Shown here: piece after piece, positions 38,663-46,296 of the stretch | How positions within the stretch are numbered: position 1 is the stretch's first letter | How the letters are laid out: each line of letters begins with the position of its first letter | Assembly (NCBI RefSeq): GCF_001612685.1 | Contig: NZ_BDAY01000006.1 | Span: 1-46,296 of the forward strand | From: Nocardia altamirensis NBRC 108246 | GTDB lineage: Bacteria > Actinomycetota > Actinomycetes > Mycobacteriales > Mycobacteriaceae | DNA length: 46,296 nucleotides | Reading direction: 5' to 3' | Program-made: the position numbers and the translations under genes | Notes under the pieces: model-generated | The model's input: the letters and a program-made list of their open reading frames with translations, nothing else | Databases searched by the model: none | Told to the model about the DNA's origin: nothing

Positions 38663-39484
38663 GTGACTTCGATTCGTGAGCGGGCAGCGGTTTTTCTCCG
38701 AGAGCACGACAGCAAGAAACTTGATGTCGGGCAGCATGATTGGCATTACTACAGCGGTGGGGCCGGGGAGCCGGTGTTGTTGCTGACCGGGGGTGCGGGG
38801 ATCGGGATCGGGTGGGTGGATTTGGCGCTGGCGTTGGTGCCGCGGTTCCGGACGGTGGCGCCGGACTATCCGTCGAGTGTCGGTTCGTGTGACGAGCTGA
38901 TCGATGGGCTGGTTGCGGTGCTCGACGCGGAGGGCATCGAGCGGGCGCACGTGGTCGGGCAGTCGGCGGGCGGGATGTATGCGGAGCTGTTGTCGCGGCG
39001 GGCGCCGGAGCGGGTTCGATCGCTGACTTTCTCCAGCACCGGGCTGTACGGGCCGGAGGATGTCGATCGGCTGCGGTCGGCAGTCGAATCCACATTGGCG
39101 ACACCGTGGTCGGAGACGCAGGAGCTGATTCGCACGAGGTTGCGGAACACCTGGACGGGCGCCGATGACGCGGAGTTCTGGATCGAGCAGGTGATCGCGG
39201 CGGGCGATGCGGCGGGTAGCGCGGGTGCCGCCAGCTCCTATCGACTACTACTCGAGATCGCCGAAGGTGTCGATGACCTGATGCGACAGCCCGCGTGGCA
39301 GGGGCCGACGCTGATCTTCCGGGCGGACGACGATCCGCTGATCACCACCACTCACGCCGAGCGGCTGCGAGTTCTGCACCCGGACTGCGATTTTCGCACC
39401 TTCCCCGACGGTGGCCATTCCTTGTTGATCAGCCGGACCACCGACTACATCAGCACGGTGACGGACTTCCTCACCGCATCCTGA
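38663..39484 (+). CDS. Alpha/beta hydrolase
   Basis: The 273-residue protein begins at a GTG (MTSIRERAAVFLREHDSKKL). The triad is visible: nucleophile Ser in VVGQSAGGMYAE, Asp in FRADDDPLIT and His in PDGGHSLLI. The oxyanion strand is LLLTGGAGIGIGW rather than HG. The ribosome-binding site is weak. Its end overlaps the convergent MarR gene end by 14 bp. Substrate unknown; esterase or lactonase activity is plausible. Confidence 0.9.
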   Translation: MTSIRERAAVFLREHDSKKLDVGQHDWHYYSGGAGEPVLLLTGGAGIGIGWVDLALALVPRFRTVAPDYPSSVGSCDELIDGLVAVLDAEGIERAHVVGQSAGGMYAELLSRRAPERVRSLTFSSTGLYGPEDVDRLRSAVESTLATPWSETQELIRTRLRNTWTGADDAEFWIEQVIAAGDAAGSAGAASSYRLLLEIAEGVDDLMRQPAWQGPTLIFRADDDPLITTTHAERLRVLHPDCDFRTFPDGGHSLLISRTTDYISTVTDFLTAS

Positions 39485-39911
39485 CCGGCGCGGCGGCGCT
39501 CGGGCCGGCAGACATGTTGACTGCCATCTTCTCGAGCACCCGCAAGGTTTCGGCGAACTGCTCGTCGGAGATTCCTTCGGCCATTTGCCGACGACGAGCC
39601 CCGATTCGAATCCACGCCGCGTCGTGGACCGCGCGCCCTGCATCGGTCAGTGCGAGCAGGTCCGCGTCCGCGACGAGCAGCCCCCTGGCCAGCAGTGCTG
39701 TCAGTTCGTCCGCCCATTCCGCCGGGTCGTGCAGGAATGCGTCCAGCGCGGCGCGTACCTCGTCCGCCCGCTGTGGTCCGTCCGCGAGCGAGTGCAGGAT
39801 CTGCCAGTGCCGCCTGCTCAGCTCGCCCGCGGCGAGGTCCTCGTCGAAACGTTCGTTGATCAGGCGATCGAGTTCCACGAGCCAGTATCCGATTCGGCGC
39901 TGTAGGGCCAT
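39471..39911 (-). CDS. MarR-like winged-helix regulator
   Basis: A 146-residue protein with GGAGGA before the ATG. The order LVELDRLINERFDEDL, SRRHWQILHSLADGPQRADE, LVADADLLALTDAGRAVHDA fits the MarR wing and dimerisation helices. It is divergent from a second MarR gene, with ACATGT sites between them, and convergent with the hydrolase. It probably represses itself and the hydrolase. Confidence 0.78.
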   Translation of the reverse strand: MALQRRIGYWLVELDRLINERFDEDLAAGELSRRHWQILHSLADGPQRADEVRAALDAFLHDPAEWADELTALLARGLLVADADLLALTDAGRAVHDAAWIRIGARRRQMAEGISDEQFAETLRVLEKMAVNMSAGPSAAAPVRMR

Positions 39912-39940
39912 CGTTCCTCCGCAACATGTCAATCAACAAT

Positions 39941-39960
39941 TACATGTACTATGACATGTA
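39941..39960. promoter_or_regulatory. MarR-type operator
   Basis: TACATGTACTATGACATGTA has perfect seven-base inverted arms around six bases. A further ACATGT lies at 39924-39929. It sits between the two divergent MarR genes (starts at 39911 and 40004), so one or both proteins probably bind here. Confidence 0.75.
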
Positions 39961-40003
39961 TTGGTGGCAGGTGGAAGAGTGCAGGGCAAGGAGGCACGAC
40001 CCG

Positions 40004-40450
40004 ATGGACGAGCACGAGGCGATCACCGAAACCGTCGAAGCGGCGATGGTCCGCATCCGGCGCAGGCAGACCCGCGGTGCACTCGGCGGCGACACACCGA
40101 TCCCCGTCGCGGTATTCCGGGTTCTCGACGCGGTGGCCGCCGACGAGTCCACCACCGTCAGCACCATCGCCCCGACGCTTGGCGTCGACCAGCCCCGAGC
40201 GAGCCGCCTTGTCGCACAGGCGGTTTCCCTCGAGCTCCTGGAACGAGTAGCCGACCAGCAGGACGGCCGCCGCGCCATGCTCCGGCTCACCGGCGCTGGG
40301 CAGCAGGCGGTGGCGGCCGCCCAGACCGGCCGCCGCACCGCCATGGCCGCGGCGATGTCCGACTGGACCCCCGCCGAACGCGCCGAATTCGCCCGCCTAC
40401 TCAGTCGTTTCGTCGACGCGATGGACGAGGGCCGGGGCCACCCTCAGTAG
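40004..40450 (+). CDS. MarR-family transcriptional regulator
   Basis: The 148-residue protein starts at MDEHEAITET with AAGGAGG nine bases upstream. The winged helix is VFRVLDAVAADESTTVSTIA, then TLGVDQPRASRLVAQAVSLE and the wing VADQQDGRRAMLRLTGAGQQ. It is divergent from the other MarR gene across the ACATGT palindrome, and convergent with the alcohol dehydrogenase gene, 11 bp between stops. Confidence 0.9.
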   Translation: MDEHEAITETVEAAMVRIRRRQTRGALGGDTPIPVAVFRVLDAVAADESTTVSTIAPTLGVDQPRASRLVAQAVSLELLERVADQQDGRRAMLRLTGAGQQAVAAAQTGRRTAMAAAMSDWTPAERAEFARLLSRFVDAMDEGRGHPQ

Positions 40451-40461
40451 TCGGTGCAATC

Positions 40462-41574
40462 TCAATCGAAGACGATCACCTGTCGCAGCGCGTGCCCTGC
40501 CGCGAGTTCGTCCATTGCCGCATTGATGTCGTCGAGGCCGATATGCGCCGAGACCAGCCGTTCCACCGGCAGGCGCCCCTCGCGCCACATCCGGACATAC
40601 GCCGGGATATCGCGGGCGGGCACCGCCGAACCCAGGTAGCTACCCACAATCGAGCGTCCCTGGGCAACCAGACCGAGGGGTGAGATAGCGGCACGGGCCT
40701 CGGGCGCGGGCAGGCCGACCGTCACCGTGGTGCCACCGGCAGCCGTTGCGGCAACGGCGGTTTCGAAGGCGCGGACGTTGCCCGCCGCCTCGACCACGAT
40801 CTCCGCCTGCACGCCGAGCTCGGCGACCTGCGCCGGAGTGTAGGCGGCGGTCGCGCCCAACTCCCTTGCGAGAGTGAGCTTTTCCGGCACCGTGTCGACG
40901 GCGATCATCTCGTGCCCCTCGGCCGCCAACGACACCGCGACGAGCACCGCGGCCATCCCGACGCCACCGAGCCCGACCACCATGATCCGGTCCCCCGGTG
41001 CCGGCTTCGCCGAATTCAGCAGTGCCCCACCACCGGTCAGCACCGCGCAACCGAGCACGGCCGCGACCTCCGGCGGCACGTCGTCGTCCACCGGCACCAC
41101 CGACCTGCGGTCCACCACCGCGTGCGTCGCGAACGCGGACACCCCGAGATGGTGGTGCACCTCGTCGCCGTCGCGATGCAGCCGCCGACCACCACCGAGC
41201 AGTTCACCGGCATTGTTGGCGGCACTGCCCGGCACACACGGCGTCCGCCCGTCGGTCGCGCACCCCGCGCAGTCGCCGCAGCGCGGCAGGAAGGTCATCA
41301 CCACACGCTGCCCGACCGCGAGATCGCTGCCACCCGGCCCGATCGCCTCGATCCGGCCCGCCGCCTCGTGCCCGAGCAGCATCGGCACCGGCCGGACCCG
41401 ATTGCCGTCCACCACCGACAGGTCCGAATGGCACAGCCCGGCCGCCTCGATCCGAACAAGCAGCTCACCGGCTTCCGGCGCACCGAGCTCCAGCTCACCC
41501 ACCCTGATCGGCGCCGACTCGGCGAACGGCACGGGCGCCGCGATCCGTTCCAGGACCGCCCCACGAATCTTCAT
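40462..41574 (-). CDS. Zinc-dependent alcohol dehydrogenase (MDR family)
   Basis: The 370-residue protein starts MKIRGAVLERIAAP. Catalytic zinc ligands are Cys in AAGLCHSD and His in LGHEAAGRIE. The structural zinc loop is CGDCAGCATDGRTPC. The NAD-binding motif is GLGGVGMAAV. The family includes class III-like and mycothiol- or nicotinoprotein-type enzymes; MKIRGAV and the long AANNAGELLGGGRRL insert suit the NDMA-type group, but the substrate cannot be read from the sequence. Confidence 0.93.
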   Translation of the reverse strand: MKIRGAVLERIAAPVPFAESAPIRVGELELGAPEAGELLVRIEAAGLCHSDLSVVDGNRVRPVPMLLGHEAAGRIEAIGPGGSDLAVGQRVVMTFLPRCGDCAGCATDGRTPCVPGSAANNAGELLGGGRRLHRDGDEVHHHLGVSAFATHAVVDRRSVVPVDDDVPPEVAAVLGCAVLTGGGALLNSAKPAPGDRIMVVGLGGVGMAAVLVAVSLAAEGHEMIAVDTVPEKLTLARELGATAAYTPAQVAELGVQAEIVVEAAGNVRAFETAVAATAAGGTTVTVGLPAPEARAAISPLGLVAQGRSIVGSYLGSAVPARDIPAYVRMWREGRLPVERLVSAHIGLDDINAAMDELAAGHALRQVIVFD

Positions 41575-41651
41575 TCCGCCGACGCTACCGCCCCAACTGT
41601 CCCAGGCACAGCGCTCGCGGTGCCTCGGGTCGCCTGTCCGAATCACCACAC

Positions 41652-41933
41652 TCAGCGGATCCGCAGTGCGCCCGCACCACACCACCCGAGGGACACGACG
41701 ACCCGCGCGGCCCTACCGCATCCACTCGGCCCATCCACCCGCAACAGACCACGACGACCCGCGTGGACAACCGCGATCCCGTCGAGCAGGATGCGGCTGT
41801 CCACACAGGGCCGGTCACCGGAGTAGCTCGAACAAGCAACCCTGCCAGGGCAGAAGAGCAAGGTCAGCACTAGCGCCGCAGCGACGGCCCCGATCACCAC
41901 GCCCTCCCTGGTCGAGGTGATCGGATGGCTCAT
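41652..41933 (-). CDS. Small membrane protein coupled to the DUF418 gene
   Basis: A 93-residue ORF whose ATG overlaps the DUF418 stop (ATGA, 41930-41933). One hydrophobic helix (about 11-29) is followed by three closely spaced Cys in CPGRVACSSYSGDRPC. The rest is Gly/Arg-rich. It has no recognised family; the coupling makes it plausible, while its arginine-rich end and lack of conservation data keep confidence moderate. Confidence 0.5.
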   Translation of the reverse strand: MSHPITSTREGVVIGAVAAALVLTLLFCPGRVACSSYSGDRPCVDSRILLDGIAVVHAGRRGLLRVDGPSGCGRAARVVVSLGWCGAGALRIR

Positions 41934-43150
41934 CGCACTCGCCCGGCCACTGCCGTCGCCCGGTTCAGCAACCACTCCAAGGGGCCGCGGCGGAAGAAAT
42001 GGGTCCAGCAGTAGGCGAACATCAGGATGATCGCGCTCAGGCCGAGCAGCACCGGGAGGGAATCGGCCGGGAGGGTGTCGAAGCCGAGCACCGCGATCGC
42101 GATGACGTGAAACACGTAGGCGGTCAACGACATACTGCCGACCGCGATGAGCGGCGCAGTCACCCGCCGGAACCGCAGGGATCTGTCGCAAGCCACCAAG
42201 CAGCCGATCAGGACCGTGAGCGCGACACCGGCGTTCGCGAGGATCGACAACGTAGTTTCACTGTGCGGCACCGCAACCAGCTGAGACCGCCAGCCCGACG
42301 GCACCTCGGCCACGTCGGACCACCACGGCGCGTTCATGATCCCGGACCACTTGGTCGTGCCGGGCACCAAATGCATTGCCAGGGCCGAACCGCCGTAGCC
42401 GAGCACTGCGAGGCCGACACCGACCGCGAGCAGCCGGATCCGAATCACGGTGGCGGACAGATCGAATCGCGCCACCGCCATCCCGGCGAGAACGAACGGA
42501 AGCCAGGCCAGCGCCGGATAGCTACCGGTGAACAGCAAACCCATGATCCCGCCGGGGCTGCCGATCGGCTCGCCGCGGCCGCTCAGCCAGGCGAGCGGGT
42601 CGAAGCGATCGGCGGCGGCGGTCCAGTCGGAATTCGACCCGGTCAGCAGGAACAAGATCTGCGGAAGCACCAGGGCGCTCACCGCCGCGACCACCGCCAA
42701 GGTGACGGCACGCAGCCGGTACAACGGCAGGACCAGAACGAAGTACAGACCGTAATAGGCCAGGATCACCTCGACCTCGGTGCCGAGCGCGGTCAACAGG
42801 GTGCCGAGCACGAGCAGAATGCCCGCCCGGATCAGCACCCGCACCACCGCCTGCCTGCCGTCGCGGCCCGTCTTCGGCGCCCGGCGGCCGGTCAGCAACA
42901 CGATCGAGAAACCCGCGAGGAACGCGAACAGCGCCGACGACCGGCCATGCGCCACCTCCATGACGAACCCGGTGACGCCGCCATGCACCGGGTCCGGCCC
43001 CACGTGCGCGGCGAACATGCCGAGCACGGCGATGCCACGGGCGAGGTCGACGCCGACCAGCCGGGCGCCCGCCCGCGCGGCCGCCACGCGGCCCGTGTCG
43101 TCCCCTCGAACCAACCGATCCGGTTCGGCCGAAAGTGCGTTGTATGCCAT
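41930..43150 (-). CDS. DUF418/HGSNAT-like multi-pass membrane protein
   Basis: The 406-residue protein is started at MAYNALSAEP. About ten membrane segments begin with VGVDLARGIAVLGMFAAHVG, the signature of the DUF1624/DUF418 membrane acyltransferase-like family, and end with the DUF418 block (MSLTAYVFHVIAIAVLGF). Family members may acylate envelope sugars, but no activity is proved. The longer ORF upstream lacks support. Divergent from the response regulator gene, 202 bp apart. Confidence 0.88.
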   Translation of the reverse strand: MAYNALSAEPDRLVRGDDTGRVAAARAGARLVGVDLARGIAVLGMFAAHVGPDPVHGGVTGFVMEVAHGRSSALFAFLAGFSIVLLTGRRAPKTGRDGRQAVVRVLIRAGILLVLGTLLTALGTEVEVILAYYGLYFVLVLPLYRLRAVTLAVVAAVSALVLPQILFLLTGSNSDWTAAADRFDPLAWLSGRGEPIGSPGGIMGLLFTGSYPALAWLPFVLAGMAVARFDLSATVIRIRLLAVGVGLAVLGYGGSALAMHLVPGTTKWSGIMNAPWWSDVAEVPSGWRSQLVAVPHSETTLSILANAGVALTVLIGCLVACDRSLRFRRVTAPLIAVGSMSLTAYVFHVIAIAVLGFDTLPADSLPVLLGLSAIILMFAYCWTHFFRRGPLEWLLNRATAVAGRVR

Positions 43151-43352
43151 GACTTTAAGCGTTGAGCAGGCACGACGGCGCGGGTATCCGGCACGTGTCC
43201 GGAGCACCTCCGCAGACCGGCGGCCTCGACCCCGCCGATCGGCCGGACCACCCCCGCCGATCGGCCATCGCCCGGGTCGTCGACGGCTCCGCGGGCAATC
43301 CCGCTCTAGGCTCACACCCGGAACTGGCGGAACAGCGAAAGGGGTGCGGCGG

Positions 43353-44009
43353 GTGATCCGGGTGGTGGTCGTCGACGACGAGGCGCTGGTGCGTTCCGGT
43401 TTTCAACTGATCCTGAACGCGGCCCCCGACATCGAGGTGGTCGCCACGGCAACCGGGTCGGAGGCGGTGGCGGCGGTCGAACGGGAACGCCCCGACGTCG
43501 TCCTGCTCGACATCAGAATGCCCGACGTGGACGGCCTGACCGTGCTGCGCCAGATCCGCGCCATGCCCGGCGCTCCGGTGGTGGCGATGCTGACGACGTT
43601 CGACACCGACGACTACATCCTGTCCGCATTGCGTTCGGGTGCAGCAGGTTTCGTCTTGAAAGACACCGAACCCGAGCAGCTGGCGCAGCTGACCCGCACC
43701 CTGGTTGCCGGCGGCGTCGTGCTGTCGCCGAAGGTCTCGGCGGCCCTGCTGCGCAATGCCGAACCGGCCGCCACCGCCGACATCGATGCGGATGCCGGAC
43801 GCATCCAACGGCTCACCGACCGCGAGCGCGCGGTCCTCGTGCTGGTCGCCGCCGGCCTGTCCAACGCCGAGATCGGGCAGCGCATCCACCTGAGCGTCGG
43901 CACGGTGAAAGACCATGTCAGCGCGATTTTCACCAAATTGCGGGTGACCAGCCGGGTGCAGGCGGCACTGCTCGCGCAACGCGCAGGCCTGCTGGACGGA
44001 CAACCATGA
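43353..44009 (+). CDS. NarL/LuxR-family response regulator
   Basis: A 218-residue regulator from a GTG. Its receiver has VVDDEALVRSGFQLIL, phospho-acceptor Asp53 in VVLLDIRMPDVDG, and the switch Lys in GFVLKDTEPEQL. The C-terminal helix-turn-helix is LTDRERAVLVLVAAGLSNAE with HLSVGTVKDHVSAIFTKLRV. Its stop overlaps the kinase start as ATGA, a direct coupling without a minicistron. Confidence 0.95.
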   Translation: MIRVVVVDDEALVRSGFQLILNAAPDIEVVATATGSEAVAAVERERPDVVLLDIRMPDVDGLTVLRQIRAMPGAPVVAMLTTFDTDDYILSALRSGAAGFVLKDTEPEQLAQLTRTLVAGGVVLSPKVSAALLRNAEPAATADIDADAGRIQRLTDRERAVLVLVAAGLSNAEIGQRIHLSVGTVKDHVSAIFTKLRVTSRVQAALLAQRAGLLDGQP

Positions 44010-45088
44010 CCAGGTTCACCCCGTGGCTGATCGACCTCGCGCTGATCGCGGTGGCCGTGCTGGACCTGATCGCCGACACCGGCGAAACATCGCTGATCGA
44101 ACGCACCGTCGGCGGCATAGCGTGCGCGGCGCTGTTGCTGCGCAGGCGTTTTCCACTGCCTGCCTATCTGCTGACGCTGCCGGGGAGTTGGATCCTCGCC
44201 AACCTCGCCGCCCCGGCGATCGCGCTCTACACGCTCGCGGAGCGAACCAAGAACCGCGCACTGCTGGTGGCGGCCGTGCTGGCCACCTCGATCGCCGCCG
44301 CCGCGCCGTTTCCGCTCGGGGCGGTCGACGACCGGCCAGGCACCGTCGTCAGCTTCGCCTATTCGCTCGCCTGGGCGGGTGCCCCGGTGCTGCTCGGCCA
44401 ACTCATGCAGACCCGCCGTGATCTGAAGGCCAGGTTGGTCGAGATCGAAGAGGCACGCGACCACGAGCGGCAGTTGCACGCCCAGGCAGTGCTGGCCCGC
44501 GAACGCGCCCAGATCGGCCGCGAAATGCACGATGTCGTCGCCCATCAGGTCAGCCTGATCGCGGTGCGCGCGGGCGCACTGCAGGTCGCGGCCGCCGATG
44601 CGGACGCGATCGACGCCGCCCGCACCATCCGCCGACTCAGCGTCGACACCCTCGACGAACTACGCCACATGGTGACGTTGCTGCGTGCGGCAGGCGGGCA
44701 GAGCACGGAGCTCACCCCGCAACCGACGCTCGCCGACCTGCGAAAGCTGCTCGACTCCAGCGGAATCGAGGTCGAATTCAGCGGCACGTTGCCCGACGAT
44801 CTCGGTGCGCCCGGGCAGCGCACGATCTATCGAACCGTGCAGGAAGCGCTCACCAACGTCCGCAAGCACGCGCCTGGCGCGACCGCGACGGTCCAGTTGT
44901 GGCACGACACAGAGCATTTCGGTGTCACCGTGACCAATACCGAGCCGACCCGGCCTGCGGTGGCGTTGCCGAGTTCGCGCCACGGCCTGGTCGGTTTGGC
45001 CGAACGCGCCGAATTGCTCGGCGGCACTTTCCGATCCGGGCCGACTCTTGATCGGGGATACCGCGCCGAACTGCGCTTGCCGCGATGA
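44006..45088 (+). CDS. NarL-type sensor histidine kinase
   Basis: The 360-residue kinase has four or five N-terminal hydrophobic segments (about 1-130), a coiled linker and the HisKA_3 helix GREMHDVVAHQVSLIAVRAG with His175. The ATPase domain shows the N box QEALTNVRKHAPGA, a short DTEHFGVTVTNTEP region and GLVGLAERAELLGG. It pairs with the adjacent regulator. No extracellular sensing domain is evident. Confidence 0.94.
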   Translation: MTRFTPWLIDLALIAVAVLDLIADTGETSLIERTVGGIACAALLLRRRFPLPAYLLTLPGSWILANLAAPAIALYTLAERTKNRALLVAAVLATSIAAAAPFPLGAVDDRPGTVVSFAYSLAWAGAPVLLGQLMQTRRDLKARLVEIEEARDHERQLHAQAVLARERAQIGREMHDVVAHQVSLIAVRAGALQVAAADADAIDAARTIRRLSVDTLDELRHMVTLLRAAGGQSTELTPQPTLADLRKLLDSSGIEVEFSGTLPDDLGAPGQRTIYRTVQEALTNVRKHAPGATATVQLWHDTEHFGVTVTNTEPTRPAVALPSSRHGLVGLAERAELLGGTFRSGPTLDRGYRAELRLPR

Positions 45089-45227
45089 TGTCGATCGTGG
45101 TGTCGGTCACGGGGCACTGGCGAAATCCGTCGGAGGTTTGCTAGCGTCGTCCGACGTGACGGTGCTCCCGTTGGCCGCCTTGTACCGAGCCCGGGGTCGG
45201 GACCGTCACGGCACAAGGAGAAATCCC

Positions 45228-45626
45228 CTGTCAGTACAGTTCAATCACACCATTGTCGGTTGTCACGACAATCGGGTGACCGCCGAATTCTGGGCGGACA
45301 TCCTCGGTTCGGAAATCGGGGCGGAGTGGGGTCCATTCATCCCGCTCCCAATGGATAACGCAGTCACCTTCGACTTCGCGAAAATCCCCCCGCACGTCAC
45401 CGAAATCGCACCGCAGCACTACGCCTTCCTGGTCTCCGACGACGTCTTCGACGCGGCATACGCCAAGATCCAGCGCTACAAGCTGGAGCATTGGGCCGAC
45501 CCGCGCCAACAAGGCGTCAACGAGATCAACCACAACGATGGCGGCCGCGGCGTCTATTTCCTCGACCCGAACGGTCACTTCCTGGAGTTGATCACCGTCC
45601 CGTACGGCGGTTGGCCGAGTAAGTAG
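45228..45626 (+). CDS. VOC-family (glyoxalase/bleomycin-resistance fold) protein, CTG start
   Basis: A 132-residue protein. Family members usually begin MxVQxNHTIV, and this sequence gives LSVQFNHTIVGCHDN with AAGGAG at 45215-45220, seven bases before the CTG. The nearest in-frame GTG (45156) is 24 codons upstream without a suitable site. The VOC fold is shown by NHTIV, VTFDFAKIPPHVTEIAPQHY, AYAKIQRYKLEHWADPRQQG and VYFLDPNGHFLELI, whose His/Glu are metal ligands. The stop lies inside the first copy of a 22-bp tandem array. Confidence 0.82.
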   Translation: MSVQFNHTIVGCHDNRVTAEFWADILGSEIGAEWGPFIPLPMDNAVTFDFAKIPPHVTEIAPQHYAFLVSDDVFDAAYAKIQRYKLEHWADPRQQGVNEINHNDGGRGVYFLDPNGHFLELITVPYGGWPSK

Positions 45627-45743
45627 TCCAGGCTGGCCGACCAGGCGAAACAGGCTGGCCGACCGGGATGACACAGGTGGCCGACCAGGTGACACGGGTT
45701 GGCAGACCAGGTGACATCAACTGGCCGACCAGGTATCGGACGA
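45612..45743. repeat. Six 22-bp tandem units
   Basis: TGGCCGA(C/G) recurs at 45612, 45634, 45656, 45678, 45700 and 45722, an exact 22-bp period. The inferred consensus is TGGCCGACCAGGTGACACAG plus GC. The first unit contains the last three codons and stop of the VOC gene; the other five are intergenic. The fourth has GGCAGACC. The period is two helical turns, so all units face one side. Confidence 0.92.
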
Positions 45744-45893
45744 GAGGCGGTGCCCACCCGGCGCCGCCTCTCCCCTCCCACAACCTGCAACCGTGGTCCG
45801 TTCGAGCGCTGACCACCCCCGAACAGCCCACACCTGCACCAACTCTCGACCCACCCGCACACCCGAGCCCTGGATCAACTGCCATCCCAATTC
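45744..45893. other. C-rich intergenic stretch
   Basis: About 150 bases are C-rich and G-poor on the plus strand (CTCCCCTCCCACAACC and CACCCGCACACCCGAG). I see no credible ORF or hairpin. It resembles 717-897 beside the left array, but in the same rather than mirrored polarity. Confidence 0.5.
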
Positions 45894-45894
45894 G

Positions 45895-46296
45895 GCGTGA
45901 GAGAAATGGTTGCCGACCGTCATTGGCGTGAGAGAAGTGGTTGCAGAGGCTCGTTGGCGTGAGAGAAATGGTTGCTGAACCTGATTGGCGTGAGTGAAGT
46001 GGTTGCGACGCGTGTCGCGACACGCACCATTCCTCTCACGCCAACACTTCAAGATCGCTTTGAAGGTCCCCGAGCCGAACCACCGGCCGATGCCCCGGAG
46101 GCAGTTGCGACCCCATTGACGGGAGAAAAATGGTTGTCGCCCTGTTGACGGGAGAGAGATGGTTGTCGCCCCGTTGACGGGAGAGAAATGGTTGCTACCC
46201 GTTGAGCGGAGAGAAATGGTTGCTGACAACCGTTGACCGGAGTCTTATGGTTGCAACACGCCGCGCGACACGCACCATTTCTCTCCGCTCAACATC
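45895..46296. repeat. Right-end hairpin cassettes, mirror image of the left end
   Basis: Three 31-bp units start with GGCGTGAGAGAAATGGTTGC or a near copy (from 45895), followed by a hairpin with arms GGCGTGAG (45987-45994) and CTCACGCC (46035-46042) around the perfect 16-bp palindrome GCGTGTCGCGACACGC (46010-46025). A second cassette has four units of the TTGA(C/G)(G/C)GGAG flavour (28-31 bp) and a hairpin with GTTGACCGGA (46232-46241) and TCCGCTCAAC (46284-46293). The inverse complement of 46238-46296 matches 61-119 with one mismatch in 59. Confidence 0.93.

Noticed and set aside
45895..46296. CRISPR array (short repeats with variable spacers)
   Set aside because: Units are about 20 bp with only 7-11 variable bases, lengths vary, hairpins reverse the orientation, and no cas gene is present.

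Overview
The window looks like a high-GC mycolic-acid actinobacterium, most likely Nocardia. The clgR-pspA-pspM block, pgsA, an ArgA-type acetyltransferase, ftsK, RNase J, dapA and dapB follow the order of the Mycobacterium tuberculosis Rv2742c-Rv2773c region as I know it, with non-mycobacterial genes inserted between them. Both ends lie in the same family of short hairpin-containing repeats, in opposite orientation, and the length is irregular. I suspect this is a whole draft contig broken at repeats; that is inference.

Layout. 1-897: repeat cassettes and C-rich sequence. 898-4779 (minus): envelope-stress genes pspM, pspA and clgR, then a CinA-type amidase and a PgsA-type phosphatidyltransferase. 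5015-9250: acetyltransferase, YciI protein, two paralogous six-cysteine exported proteins, TerC and a methyltransferase. 9333-9609: a 39-codon ORF with two CTA codons, an intrinsic terminator and a class-I tRNA with a UAG anticodon. 9840-15779: M61 peptidase, small secreted protein, aldo/keto reductase, ATP-grasp ligase and O-methyltransferase. 15953-22913: membrane protein, ASCH-like protein, large signalling ATPase, MBL hydrolase and ABC exporter. 22977-30859: FtsK, TIGR03085 protein, two exported proteins, RNase J and DapA. 31008-35894: ribbon-helix-helix regulator, YcaQ-like glycosylase and a three-gene kinase system. 36064-38510: flavodoxin-like and exported proteins, a membrane TPR-like protein and DapB. 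38663-45626: hydrolase with divergent MarR genes, alcohol dehydrogenase, DUF418 protein, two-component system and a VOC protein. 45612-46296: a 22-bp tandem array and mirrored repeat cassettes.

The most unusual signals are three. First, the leader ORF, terminator and tRNA(UAG) arrangement at 9333-9609 has the form of an attenuator, in which a tRNA predicted to read CUA lies behind a leader containing CUA codons. Second, minute ORFs of 7-23 codons fill four junctions between co-directional genes (pgsA/cinA, dapA/rnj, regulator/kinase, dapB/membrane protein). Each overlaps both neighbours by ATGA or GTGA. Two of them, plus a related leader before pgsA, carry a hairpin whose arms co-vary and enclose the next gene's start codon. 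Third, there are the modular repeat cassettes at both ends.

Everything was read by eye. No homology search, RNA folding or promoter model was run, so family names rest on recognised motifs and gene order.
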